From contig DATCIH010000192.1 of the NCBI GenBank assembly GCA_036507955.1, positions 1 through 33,166 on the forward strand: DNA of 33,166 nucleotides, read 5' to 3'. The stretch is from DATCIH01 sp036507955 (lineage in GTDB: Bacteria > Bacillota > Clostridia > Clostridiales > Clostridiaceae). Positions 1 through 8,007 of this stretch are shown here, piece after piece; the first letter of the stretch is position 1; every line of letters starts with the position of its first letter. The position numbers and the translations under genes are program-made. The notes under the pieces were generated by a model. That model saw only the letters and a program-made list of their open reading frames with translations, was not told where the DNA came from and did not search any database.

Positions 1-449
1 GCACCTTAAGGTAGTTTGAAATCTCCACCTGCATGGCGATTTCGGTGGGCCCACCACCATCATTTGTATAGCATAGCTATATCTCTTTAAGCAACCCTTC
101 GGGTTGTTTGGACACGCCTTCGTGGCGCACAATCATCTCAATATTTTGTATTGAGGTAATCCCTTCAAAAACGCTTACTCCTTGCACACTAGCATCTTGG
201 AACCCATAAGAAGAAACAGATATATTATACCTTCCATAAGGTATTGCGCATACTTGCGGATCTAGAGATAAATCTTGTGGTGGGGCATCTACCTCTATTA
301 TTTCACTTCTTCCAACCAAATCAAAGGCATCATCATTTTCATAAACTACCACACAAGTTTCGAAAGTCGTAATCGTAAGCTTCCTTATTGGTATAGGTAT
401 AGCGTCCATAACCTTAAATAGCATTACTAATATAGATCCTTTTCCCCAT
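1..449 (-). pseudogene. SleC-like spore cortex-lytic/peptidoglycan-binding protein, N-terminal part, broken
   Basis: The longest frame (77-424) encodes 115 residues with a beta-rich segment (IEVDAPPQDLSLDP, IPYGRYNISVSSYGF, GVSVFEGITSIQNIEM). This resembles the N-terminal domain of clostridial SleC-type cortex-lytic proteins. A good ribosome binding site (GAGG, 457-460) sits 7 bases before an ATG at 449-447, but that ATG is one base out of frame with the homologous frame, so a frameshift lies in the GGGGAAAA tract just after the start. The frame then meets an amber codon at 79-77. Beyond it the same frame stays open to the window edge and reads PTEIAMQVEISNYLKV, which resembles the later DYIKNVASSEIY-type region of the family. 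Two lesions plus a shortened linker suggest a pseudogene. The family is recognised from motif memory only. Confidence 0.5.
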
Positions 450-552
450 CTAATTACCTCACAAATTATTCCTTATAATAATTTATTCAGATCATTTATA
501 AATGTGAAGGCTTTTATTAATTTGGGAAATTGTATTTAAGATTTCTAAACTG

Positions 553-1260
553 TTACACACCAAATAAATCAAAAATGTCCTTATCTTCAAGTACACGATC
601 ACTCTTTTTATCTGAGTTCTCAAGCAAGCTTTTCATCTTCTCCTCAATTGTTTTCTTTAATAATACTCCGAAATCAATATCCCGCAGTTTAAAAAACAAT
701 GTAGGATCTTCATCAAACCTTGCTCCAATGCTATACAATACAGCAGTAACATGCTTACACATCTCTGCCCAATCATAACAGCTGCAGCTAAATTTTATTT
801 CCTTTTTGGTCGGAAATAATCCTTTACCACTCAAGGTAAAAATCTCTTCTAATTCTTTAGGAAATTTACCCTCCAAAAGTTCAGCTAAGCTATCAATTTT
901 GTGATTGCATAATTTAAGAATACCTTCGAATTTTTCCTTTGATAAGGGCATAATGCTAATCTCTATTTTGTAGGGTGTTTTACCACTACCTTGCACAAGA
1001 GCTTTTACAACTCCTGTTTCAATCTTTAGATCAAGGACGGCACCATTTCTAACATAACTACGTCCCCGGGATATTCTATTAGAGTAATCCGCATAAATCT
1101 CAAGATTCTTATTCCAAGCTTTCCCCCACCAAGTACTCGCTATGTTTTTACCTTCAATAACAACTGGTGCTAAATCAGGATTTTTCTTTCTTAGCTTTTC
1201 AATTTGTCTTTTAGCTTTTTCTTTCTTTTCTGAAGCAGATACATATTCTGTGTAATACAT
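553..1260 (-). CDS. SWIM zinc-finger protein (YwqB-like), partner of SNF2 helicase
   Basis: This 235-residue protein carries a SWIM zinc finger near its middle-to-C-terminal part. The ligands are Cys159, Cys161, Cys168 and His170 in CSCYDWAEMCKH, matching the CxCxnCxH pattern. The N-terminal region is lysine-rich and contains the conserved STWWGKAWN segment found in SWIM proteins that accompany SNF2 helicases. The start ATG at 1260 follows AGGTG at a usable distance. It lies 17 bases downstream of the SNF2 gene on the same strand, so the two almost certainly form an operon. SWIM fingers bind DNA or protein, so by context this is a DNA-binding partner of the SNF2 ATPase. The cellular role of such pairs in Firmicutes is not well defined. 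Confidence 0.85.
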   Translation of the reverse strand: MYYTEYVSASEKKEKAKRQIEKLRKKNPDLAPVVIEGKNIASTWWGKAWNKNLEIYADYSNRISRGRSYVRNGAVLDLKIETGVVKALVQGSGKTPYKIEISIMPLSKEKFEGILKLCNHKIDSLAELLEGKFPKELEEIFTLSGKGLFPTKKEIKFSCSCYDWAEMCKHVTAVLYSIGARFDEDPTLFFKLRDIDFGVLLKKTIEEKMKSLLENSDKKSDRVLEDKDIFDLFGV

Positions 1261-1277
1261 AATTATCTTTCACCTAC

Positions 1278-3929
1278 CTACACTAATGTAAATAATTCTA
1301 ATAGTTGCTTGTTATCAAGTTCCGTTATCCAATTTTCACCTGAGGATGCTATTATGTCACCTGCGAGTTTGCTTTTTTCTTCAAGCATCATATCAATTTT
1401 TTCTTCAATAGTGCCAGAGGTTATAAACTTGTGTACCATAACATTTTTCAACTGGCCTATACGAAAAGCACGATCCGTTGCTTGATTTTCAACAGCAGGA
1501 TTCCACCATCGATCAAAATGTATAACATGATTTGCAGCAGTTAAATTAAGCCCAACACCACCTGCTTTTAAGGAAAGCACCATAAAAGGAACATATTCCT
1601 CACCACAAAATTTATCTACCAGTTCCGGACGCTTTTTAACTGGTATTCCGCCATGCAGAATAAGACCCTTCCGTTTAAATATAGTTTCAAGAAAATCTGC
1701 AATTGGTTGTGTCATCTCTCTAAACTGTGTAAACACCAGCACTCTCTCTCTTTTTTCATATATAGTTTCACATATATCAAATAATCTTTGGAATTTTCCG
1801 CTATACTCATGGCTGAAGGTAGTTTGCCCTAAAAATTGATCAGGGTGATTGCATATTTGCTTAAACTTCATAATGCTTGCCAAAACTAAGCCCTTACGCC
1901 CAATGCCTTCAGCTGTTTCTAATTTAAGTTTCAATTCCTTAACAAGTCCATTATATAAAACAACTTGTTTTTTTGTAAGGGTGGCATATGCTTTCATTTC
2001 TATTTTTTCTGGTAGATCCGAAATAACTGTTTTGTCCGTTTTTAATCTACGCAAAATAAATGGATTTACTACGCTTCGAAGCTTTGAATAGTCTGCATTA
2101 TCATCTTTTAGCCCTTTAATAAACCCTTTGAATTCCTTTGCACTGCCGAGTAAACCAGCATTCAAGAAGTCAAATAAAGACCACAAATCGGATAAGCTAT
2201 TTTCAATTGGTGTGCCTGTCATTGCTATTTTAGCGCTTGCCTTTAGCTGTTTTATCGCTTTTGTTTGCTTAGTTCCAGGATTTTTTATAGCTTGTGCTTC
2301 ATCTAATATAACTAAATCCCATTTCACAGTCTTTAATTCCTCGAGTCTAACTGCCATCCCATAGGTGGTTATATATAAATTGGTATCATCGATCTTTTGC
2401 AAATCAAGCTTCTCCTTGTTACTATATATCATCTTATATTTTAGCCTTGGAGCGAATTTTTCTATTTCTTTTTGCCAATTACCCATTAAAGAGGCCGGAA
2501 TTATTAGTAGTGCTCTTCCACTGGTATTGACTCTAAGGTGCTCAAGTAGTGCAATAACTTGAACAGTTTTTCCAAGTCCCATATCATCAGCAAGACAAGC
2601 CCCGAAGCCTAGATTTTTCATATAATTTAGCCAGTCAAAGCCTTTTTGTTGGTAAGCACGAAGGGTTGCTTTAAAGTCAGGGCTTATTTCTATATTGTGA
2701 ATTAGTGATGGGTTCTTAAGCTTTGAAGTAACACTACTTAGCCAATCCCCATTGGATACCTGAAGGTCAACTTTCTCCCCCATAATGCCCAAGAACTCCT
2801 CAGCATTTAATTGCATATGCATTGCCTCTGCAATGGTGTATTCACCACTTTCACTTAGTTCCTTTGCCTTTTCATATGCTTCTAAGGTTGATTGTAGCTT
2901 TACCTGATCCACCTCTACCCACTTGCCCTTAATCAAAGATAACCCACTCGTTTGTGCTAGAAGTTTCCTTACCTCTTCCTCAGTAATTTTATCCTCTCCA
3001 AAAAACATCTCTGCATCAAAATTAAGCAGTGCCTCAAGTCCTACTTTGGAGGGCTCCGTATCCCCCACCTTAACTGAAAGCCTTAAGGCATTGCTCCTTT
3101 TCTTCCACCAATCTGGAATACGACAAAGAATACCGCACTCCTCATATAGTATTATCTCTTTAAGAAAAGTATATGCCTCTTTACTTGTGAATTTTAGGGG
3201 ACTAAATAGTTCCCCGCTTTCAACAAACCCAGATATAAAATCACTTTTTTGAGCTGCCTTACTTACAGTTGAAAGCAATTTTAGTAGCATATCATTTTGG
3301 TTTTTATATTCAAGGAGTGCATTTTTTAAGGGTGTATGGGTTGCCTTTTTATCTCCCAACTTTCCGGTACTATAGGTCGCTAAAAATGCGAAGGGATACT
3401 CCTCTGACTTATTTTCAACTAAATGGAAAAACACTCTTCCAACAAGATTTATCTTGGAGTTATGCTCTACCATAAAATCTGCAACTGTTCCTTGATAACT
3501 CCTAATTTCCTTTGCAAAAACCTCTGTTAGGCTTTGATAAATTCCTTCAATCCAGTTAACATTTATAAATTCAAGTCCAACGACAAAGGGAACACTATGT
3601 AAAACATACAATATTTCATCATTTGTCGGTGTCAGAACTGTATTATCACGAGTAAATTCTATATCTCCTGTTTTTGATAAGCTATTTATGAATTGTTTAG
3701 CTATGTTATGTAAAAAAACTATTGATGGGGACAACTCTTTTGCATATTCCATAAAACCAAAATAGAACAGCATTTTACTATGATTATTTAGATAGCTTTC
3801 GTATAGCTCCTCTTCAAAGGTTTTATCTTCATCAGCGGATGTCTTGCTTTGGATTATATTAAAATCAAGGTTAAACCCTTGTTCTAAAAAGTAAGCTATT
3901 AGCTCTTTGCTATTTACATTAGTCTCCAT
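1278..3929 (-). CDS. SNF2-family DNA-dependent ATPase/helicase (YwqA-like)
   Basis: This 883-residue protein has a long N-terminal SNF2-associated region (about residues 1-410) followed by the two-lobed SNF2 motor. The motor shows motif I (DDMGLGKT, about 448-455), motif II DEAQ (about 543-546), motif III MTGTPIENS, and a C-lobe with VLVFTQFREM. It ends with GGVGLNLTAANHVIHFDRWW and QATDRAFRIGQ, giving motifs V and VI. The ATG at 3929 is preferred because GGAGG lies 4 bases upstream; the frame could extend nine codons to a TTG at 3956. It moves along double-stranded DNA using ATP, and a remodelling or repair role is inferred. It is the first gene of a two-gene unit with the SWIM protein. No damage is visible. 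Confidence 0.92.
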   Translation of the reverse strand: METNVNSKELIAYFLEQGFNLDFNIIQSKTSADEDKTFEEELYESYLNNHSKMLFYFGFMEYAKELSPSIVFLHNIAKQFINSLSKTGDIEFTRDNTVLTPTNDEILYVLHSVPFVVGLEFINVNWIEGIYQSLTEVFAKEIRSYQGTVADFMVEHNSKINLVGRVFFHLVENKSEEYPFAFLATYSTGKLGDKKATHTPLKNALLEYKNQNDMLLKLLSTVSKAAQKSDFISGFVESGELFSPLKFTSKEAYTFLKEIILYEECGILCRIPDWWKKRSNALRLSVKVGDTEPSKVGLEALLNFDAEMFFGEDKITEEEVRKLLAQTSGLSLIKGKWVEVDQVKLQSTLEAYEKAKELSESGEYTIAEAMHMQLNAEEFLGIMGEKVDLQVSNGDWLSSVTSKLKNPSLIHNIEISPDFKATLRAYQQKGFDWLNYMKNLGFGACLADDMGLGKTVQVIALLEHLRVNTSGRALLIIPASLMGNWQKEIEKFAPRLKYKMIYSNKEKLDLQKIDDTNLYITTYGMAVRLEELKTVKWDLVILDEAQAIKNPGTKQTKAIKQLKASAKIAMTGTPIENSLSDLWSLFDFLNAGLLGSAKEFKGFIKGLKDDNADYSKLRSVVNPFILRRLKTDKTVISDLPEKIEMKAYATLTKKQVVLYNGLVKELKLKLETAEGIGRKGLVLASIMKFKQICNHPDQFLGQTTFSHEYSGKFQRLFDICETIYEKRERVLVFTQFREMTQPIADFLETIFKRKGLILHGGIPVKKRPELVDKFCGEEYVPFMVLSLKAGGVGLNLTAANHVIHFDRWWNPAVENQATDRAFRIGQLKNVMVHKFITSGTIEEKIDMMLEEKSKLAGDIIASSGENWITELDNKQLLELFTLV

Positions 3930-4099
3930 ATTGCCTCCGTATATTAGGTATTTCAATTTATCTTAGTAATGCTATCTTATCATGATTTCGAGAAAAATAA
4001 TAATCCTTCTATTAAAAAGCATTTAAGTTTTAATTCACCTTGTGCTCTTACAACATATTAACACTGCATTTATTTTAATTCTTCAGTAAATATTTATTG

Positions 4100-4105
4100 T
4101 ATAAT
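4100..4105 (+). promoter_or_regulatory. Probable -10 box for the epimerase gene
   Basis: A perfect TATAAT lies 35 bases before the GTG start in the divergent gap between the SNF2 and epimerase genes. No convincing -35 hexamer is seen 17 bases upstream. Confidence 0.35.
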
Positions 4106-4139
4106 ATAACTATTTACAATATGAAAGGAGATTATTAGT

Positions 4140-5057
4140 GTGAATCAATATAGAGACAAATTAAAGCTTCTAATTCTAGGAGGCACAGGCTTTCTAAGCG
4201 GGACCTTAGCAAAAAAAGCTATATTAGAAGGTTACGAGGTTTGGACTTTATCAAGAGGAATTAATAATGTTTCAAAGGATGGACGAAAGCTCTTGATTGC
4301 AGATAGACATGATAAGGACACCTTTAAAAAGGTAATTCTAGCTGCAAATACACGGTGGGATGCAATCATTGATTGTATAGGCATGGTTCCTGAAGACGCA
4401 AGGCAAGATATAGAGGTCTTGAGCGGTCTTACAAAACATATTATTTTTATTTCCTCAGATTCCGTTTATTCACCCTTAAACAGAAAATATCCTCAAAATG
4501 AAGAGAGTGGCCATTACTTAACTGAGGGCTATGGTGGAAATAAACATCTTTGCGAAATAGAATTTTTAAATAGTCATATGGGGCAAACCGTCTGGACGAT
4601 TCTCCGTCCAGGTCACATATATGGACCTGGTTCTAAACTTGGATGCTTTCCAACCCATGTACGTGATATAGACCTTATTACCAAAATTCGGGAAGGGACA
4701 ACTATTTCTCTTGTAGGTGGAGGTCATTTTCTTCAACAACCAATATTTGCACCAGATCTTTGTGCTTTGATGTTGAGCTTTCTTGGAAATAATAAAACCT
4801 ATAACCAAATATTCTGTGTAGGAGGCCCTGAGCTTATAGAATCGAAAAAATATTATGAGCTTATCGGAGATATATTAGATACAAAATTAGTTTTTAGTGA
4901 ACTACCTGTAGCCACCTTTTATGCTGAACATCCAGATAGCGCCTCCTTCTTGTGCCATAGGATATATGATTTATCAAAACTGAAAAATAGTGGAGGAGTG
5001 CTGCCTTCAACTTGTATGAAAGAAGGTTTGAGACTTCATGTGGAAAGTTTATTGTAA
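4140..5057 (+). CDS. NAD-dependent epimerase/dehydratase-family protein (extended SDR)
   Basis: The 305-residue product starts with a GTG preceded by AAAGGAG. It has the Rossmann glycine motif GGTGFLSG (residues 14-21), the strand-end SRG (about 38-40) and FISSDSVYS (about 103-111) supplying the catalytic Ser. YGGNK (Tyr131, Lys135) is the SDR YxxxK pair. The later part has ILRPGHIYGPGS, typical of extended SDR epimerases and reductases. The substrate cannot be told from sequence; sugar-nucleotide or related metabolites are usual. It is monocistronic, transcribed divergently from the SNF2 unit and closed by a strong bidirectional terminator. Confidence 0.85.
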   Translation: MNQYRDKLKLLILGGTGFLSGTLAKKAILEGYEVWTLSRGINNVSKDGRKLLIADRHDKDTFKKVILAANTRWDAIIDCIGMVPEDARQDIEVLSGLTKHIIFISSDSVYSPLNRKYPQNEESGHYLTEGYGGNKHLCEIEFLNSHMGQTVWTILRPGHIYGPGSKLGCFPTHVRDIDLITKIREGTTISLVGGGHFLQQPIFAPDLCALMLSFLGNNKTYNQIFCVGGPELIESKKYYELIGDILDTKLVFSELPVATFYAEHPDSASFLCHRIYDLSKLKNSGGVLPSTCMKEGLRLHVESLL

Positions 5058-5165
5058 ATTACTATTCCTATATTAATAAATGGTCAAGTGCTTTGCAGTT
5101 AACCATTGCGTGTTCGGTATATGCTCCTATAACGGATACAGATAACTTTAAAAAGTATCCAATTT

Positions 5166-5209
5166 TTATGGCTGACTAATAAAACATCCTTTTTATTAGT
5201 CAGCCATAA
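5166..5209. terminator. Bidirectional hairpin terminator between convergent genes
   Basis: A perfect 19-bp stem (5166-5184 with 5191-5209) has a 6-base loop, with A- and T-rich flanks on both sides. It lies between the convergent epimerase gene and the 116-residue hypothetical gene and can serve both. Confidence 0.85.
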
Positions 5210-5235
5210 TTATTTAAACAATATCTTGAAACCGA

Positions 5236-5586
5236 TTAGATTATTTTGCTCAATCTATCTTTTAAATCTATTTCTCTGTCAATTAAGTAGCCTTCCTCTT
5301 CAGAGGTGTTTCCCCATTGAATAATATCTTGGAGTTCATCCTTAGTTAATTCTACCGATATTTTATCAATAACCTTTAGCCCTTCCTCATAGAACCCGTT
5401 GTACATTTTCAACCCATTTGTTTCCCCTTTTAGACCTAAAGAATATATAGGTTTCCCATCCATATCTTTCTTATGCCCCACTATATAAAGTCTAACTCCA
5501 TGGTTCTTTTTATCAATTTCTAACCCAATATCTTGTATCTCCACAAACGTGCCCATTGGTATATTATATTTATCCAAAAATATCAC
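5236..5586 (-). CDS. Small hypothetical protein, 116 residues
   Basis: I do not recognise this family. The start ATG at 5586 is preceded by AAGGA at about 7 bases. The N-terminal half is beta-rich with alternating hydrophobics (GTFVEIQDIGLEI, HGVRLYIVGHKKDMDGKP, IYSLGLKG), which could be a small SH3-like barrel. The C-terminal half is acidic and helical (ELTKDELQDIIQW, then REIDLKDRLSKII). There is no signal peptide or membrane segment, so it is probably cytoplasmic. It is monocistronic and convergent with the epimerase. The codon use and ribosome binding site look normal, so it is likely a real gene of unknown role. Confidence 0.65.
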   Translation of the reverse strand: MIFLDKYNIPMGTFVEIQDIGLEIDKKNHGVRLYIVGHKKDMDGKPIYSLGLKGETNGLKMYNGFYEEGLKVIDKISVELTKDELQDIIQWGNTSEEEGYLIDREIDLKDRLSKII

Positions 5587-5655
5587 ATCCTTATGCTTTA
5601 TAATTCCCTACATAATTCAAATATCCTTTATTCTCATACCATAAAAGATTAATCA

Positions 5656-5664
5656 TGATATAAT
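5656..5664 (+). promoter_or_regulatory. Extended -10 promoter for the amylase gene
   Basis: TGA-TATAAT forms an extended -10 element (TGn plus a perfect hexamer at 5659-5664), giving a leader of about 75 bases before the amylase start. No clear -35 is seen, as is common for extended -10 promoters. Confidence 0.5.
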
Positions 5665-5745
5665 ACATCTGAATGCAAATATGCTATACAGCTACGGCTT
5701 ATAGTTGCTTTATTCAAAAACGTAATATAAAAGGAGCTTACTTAG

Positions 5746-7173
5746 ATGAATCGAACTATAATGCAGTTTTTTGAATGGAATTTATCCTCAGACGGAATAC
5801 ACTGGAACTTTTTGAAAGAACAAAGTAGTGCCTTAAGTGCTGCAGGTATAAATACACTTTGGCTTCCTCCCGCTTATAAAGGTGGAGGTGGAAATAAGGA
5901 TGCTGGTTATGGTGTTTACGACTTATATGATCTTGGTGAATTTGATCAAAAGGCAAGTGTGCGAACTAAATATGGTACAAAAGATGAATATATAGAAGCA
6001 ATAGCCGAAGCTCACAAAAATAACATTCAGGTCTTAGCGGATGTTGTACTTAATCACAAGGCAGGGGCAGATGATACTGAATGGGTAAAGGTAGTTAAAG
6101 TGGATCCCTTAGATCGAAATAATAGAATATCTGAAGAATATGATATAAAAGCATGGACTAAGTTCACCTTCCCTGGAAGAAATAATAAGTACTCTGACTT
6201 TAAATGGAACTGGGAACATTTTGATGGGGTTGATTGGGATGAAAATAAAAAAGAAAGTGCTATATTTGAATTTACTGGGCTGGGTAAGAGTTGGGATCAA
6301 GGAGTAGATGTAGAAAATGGGAACTATGCTTATCTTATGTTTACCGATATAGATAGTAGTTTACCCATAGTTTATGAAGAACTCTTAAAGTGGGGCTTAT
6401 GGTACAGTAAAATAGCAGATCTTGATGGATTTAGATTAGATGCAGTAAAACATATGGAATTTGAATTCTTTAAAAAGTGGATAAATGATATAAGAACTAT
6501 TACAAAGAAAGAGCTTTTTACTGTAGGAGAATATTGGCATGCTGATGTGAATATTTTAAAAAAATATGTGGAGAACACTTGCCATACATTTAATATATTT
6601 GATGTGCCCCTTCATTACAACTTTGTTTTAGCTGCTAATGAAAAAGAGAACTACGATTTAAGAAATTTAGCGTCAAATACCTTAATAAGTTGTTATCCTG
6701 AAAATTCAATAACTTTTGTGGACAACCACGACACACAACCAAGTCAGTCCTTAGAATCTTGGGTTGATAATTCCTTTAAGCTACAGGCATATGCTTTTAT
6801 ATTAACAAGACAAGAAGGAGTACCTTGTGTTTTCTTTGGAGATTATTATGGCCTAGCAAGTAGTGATATAGTTCCACTAAAAGATCAACTAGACAAATTA
6901 TTAAAAGCTAGACAAGATTTTGCTTATGGGTGGCAGCATGATTATTTCGACAATCCACACATTGTGGGATGGACAAGAGAAAATGGACTAGCTACCTTAA
7001 TTTCTAATGCAAAGGACAGGGGTTCTAAAAAGATGTTTGTTGGAGAAAAACTTTCTGGTAAGACCTTTGCAGATATTACTGGTAATGTTTCCGAAGAAAT
7101 AAAAATTACTGAGGATGGCAACGGTGATTTCACTGTTAACGGGAACTCTTACTCAGTTTGGTGTATAAAATAA
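5746..7173 (+). CDS. Cytoplasmic alpha-amylase, GH13 family
   Basis: The 475-residue protein resembles the liquefying and intracellular GH13 alpha-amylases and has no signal peptide, so it should act inside the cell on glycogen-like or imported maltodextrins. All family motifs are present: DVVLNHK (residues 99-105), GFRLDAVKH with the nucleophile Asp232, GEYW with the acid/base Glu262, and FVDNHDT with the transition-state Asp329. A C-terminal beta domain follows from about 390. The ATG is preceded by AAAGGAG. It is likely monocistronic from an extended -10 promoter. It endo-hydrolyses alpha-1,4-glucan bonds. Length and motifs are intact. Confidence 0.95.
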   Translation: MNRTIMQFFEWNLSSDGIHWNFLKEQSSALSAAGINTLWLPPAYKGGGGNKDAGYGVYDLYDLGEFDQKASVRTKYGTKDEYIEAIAEAHKNNIQVLADVVLNHKAGADDTEWVKVVKVDPLDRNNRISEEYDIKAWTKFTFPGRNNKYSDFKWNWEHFDGVDWDENKKESAIFEFTGLGKSWDQGVDVENGNYAYLMFTDIDSSLPIVYEELLKWGLWYSKIADLDGFRLDAVKHMEFEFFKKWINDIRTITKKELFTVGEYWHADVNILKKYVENTCHTFNIFDVPLHYNFVLAANEKENYDLRNLASNTLISCYPENSITFVDNHDTQPSQSLESWVDNSFKLQAYAFILTRQEGVPCVFFGDYYGLASSDIVPLKDQLDKLLKARQDFAYGWQHDYFDNPHIVGWTRENGLATLISNAKDRGSKKMFVGEKLSGKTFADITGNVSEEIKITEDGNGDFTVNGNSYSVWCIK

Positions 7174-7288
7174 AAAATAATTTTCATATATTTATTTGCA
7201 CATCATTTTTTATTTTCGGGGTAAAATAACTGCACTATTACTTTATTCGACACATAATTGCAACATTATATGTTTTATACAATAAATG

Positions 7289-7297
7289 TGTTATAAT
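7289..7297 (+). promoter_or_regulatory. Extended -10 promoter for the LapA-domain gene
   Basis: TGT-TATAAT (hexamer 7292-7297) lies 37 bases before the ATG at 7334. No good -35 is visible. Confidence 0.5.
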
Positions 7298-7333
7298 TTA
7301 ATAATAACAAAGTAAATAAAGGAGGCTTTTTAC

Positions 7334-7750
7334 ATGCGTATTGGTTTTATTATTTCTTTAATTTTCGCTATTATAGTAGCTTTATTCGGTATTCAAAATG
7401 CTGAAATAATATCAGTTAATTTCTTCTCTACCAAAGTTGATATTTCTTTGGCTCTTATAATCTTTGTATCCGCAATTTCTGGTGCTATAATAGTCACTTT
7501 ATTAGGATTACAAAAGGAATTCTCCTTAAGTCGTGGTAATAAGCGATTAGCAAAAAAATCTGATAAATTTGAAGCTGAAATTGAAAACTTTAAAAATGAA
7601 AATATGGCTTTAACTGTTGAAAACGAAACTTTTAAGAGCCAAATAGCAACTTTAGCAACTAACAATGAAACATTCAATGATGAAATAAAAGCGTTAAAAA
7701 TAGAAATTATTAGGCTTGATCCTATCGTTAAAAGTGAACCGATCCTTTAA
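7334..7750 (+). CDS. LapA-domain (DUF1049) membrane protein with C-terminal coiled coil
   Basis: The 138-residue protein has two hydrophobic helices (about residues 4-22 and 38-58). Between them lies the LapA/DUF1049 signature GIQNAEIISVNFFSTKVDIS, followed by SGAIIVTLLGLQKE. The remaining C-terminal 75 residues form a charged coiled coil with heptad spacing and near-repeats (ENFKNENMALTVENETFKSQ and similar). It is an inner-membrane protein with a cytoplasmic coiled coil. The family is linked to envelope assembly in Gram-negatives, but its Firmicute role is undefined. A strong AAGGAGG precedes the ATG. It is monocistronic and followed by a hairpin terminator. Confidence 0.82.
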   Translation: MRIGFIISLIFAIIVALFGIQNAEIISVNFFSTKVDISLALIIFVSAISGAIIVTLLGLQKEFSLSRGNKRLAKKSDKFEAEIENFKNENMALTVENETFKSQIATLATNNETFNDEIKALKIEIIRLDPIVKSEPIL

Positions 7751-7784
7751 CCTAAGTACAAAAGCGTTTAACCTTATAATAACA

Positions 7785-7828
7785 AAAGGAGCATCAGTTG
7801 CTATTTTTATAGCCAAAGATGCTCCTTT
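7785..7828 (+). terminator. Hairpin terminator after the LapA-domain gene
   Basis: A perfect 11-bp outer stem (AAAGGAGCATC, 7785-7795, with 7818-7828) encloses a second short stem (GCTAT/ATAGC). T-rich sequence follows. Confidence 0.75.
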
Positions 7829-7846
7829 AAATATGTTTTCAGATTA

Positions 7847-7972
7847 TTAAGGTAATTTTTTAATCACATTAATAATCTGATCAAGTGCAGAATCTAAGCT
7901 AGTTAAATCCTTCTCATCTAAAAAATCAATTCTGGTATTAATCATTTCAACCATTTCATTTTTACGATAAGT
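7847..7972 (-). pseudogene. C-terminal fragment of a MarR-like regulator
   Basis: On the minus strand a 41-codon open frame ends with INTRIDFLDEKDLTSLDSAL and then DQIINVIKKLP before TAA. This reads like the C-terminal dimerisation helix of MarR-family regulators (FLseeDLe.L..aL..I). There is no winged-helix domain, no ribosome binding site, and the frame is closed upstream by TAG at 7975-7973. It sits beside an ABC half-exporter, a common partner of MarR regulators, but on the opposite strand. It is probably a remnant. The assignment rests on one helix and is tentative. Confidence 0.35.
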
Positions 7973-8007
7973 CTATAAGTTCGATTAAGCATTAAGGGGA
8001 TGTTATT

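Noticed and set aside
553..3929. SNF2 plus SWIM pair as a new defence system
   Set aside because: The pair matches the widespread YwqA/YwqB-type arrangement of Firmicutes and no nuclease or methylase gene accompanies it.
5058..5165. GGATAC/GTATCC inverted repeat after the epimerase gene as a regulatory element
   Set aside because: Only 6 bp with a 15-base loop; the adjacent 19-bp hairpin explains the region as a terminator.
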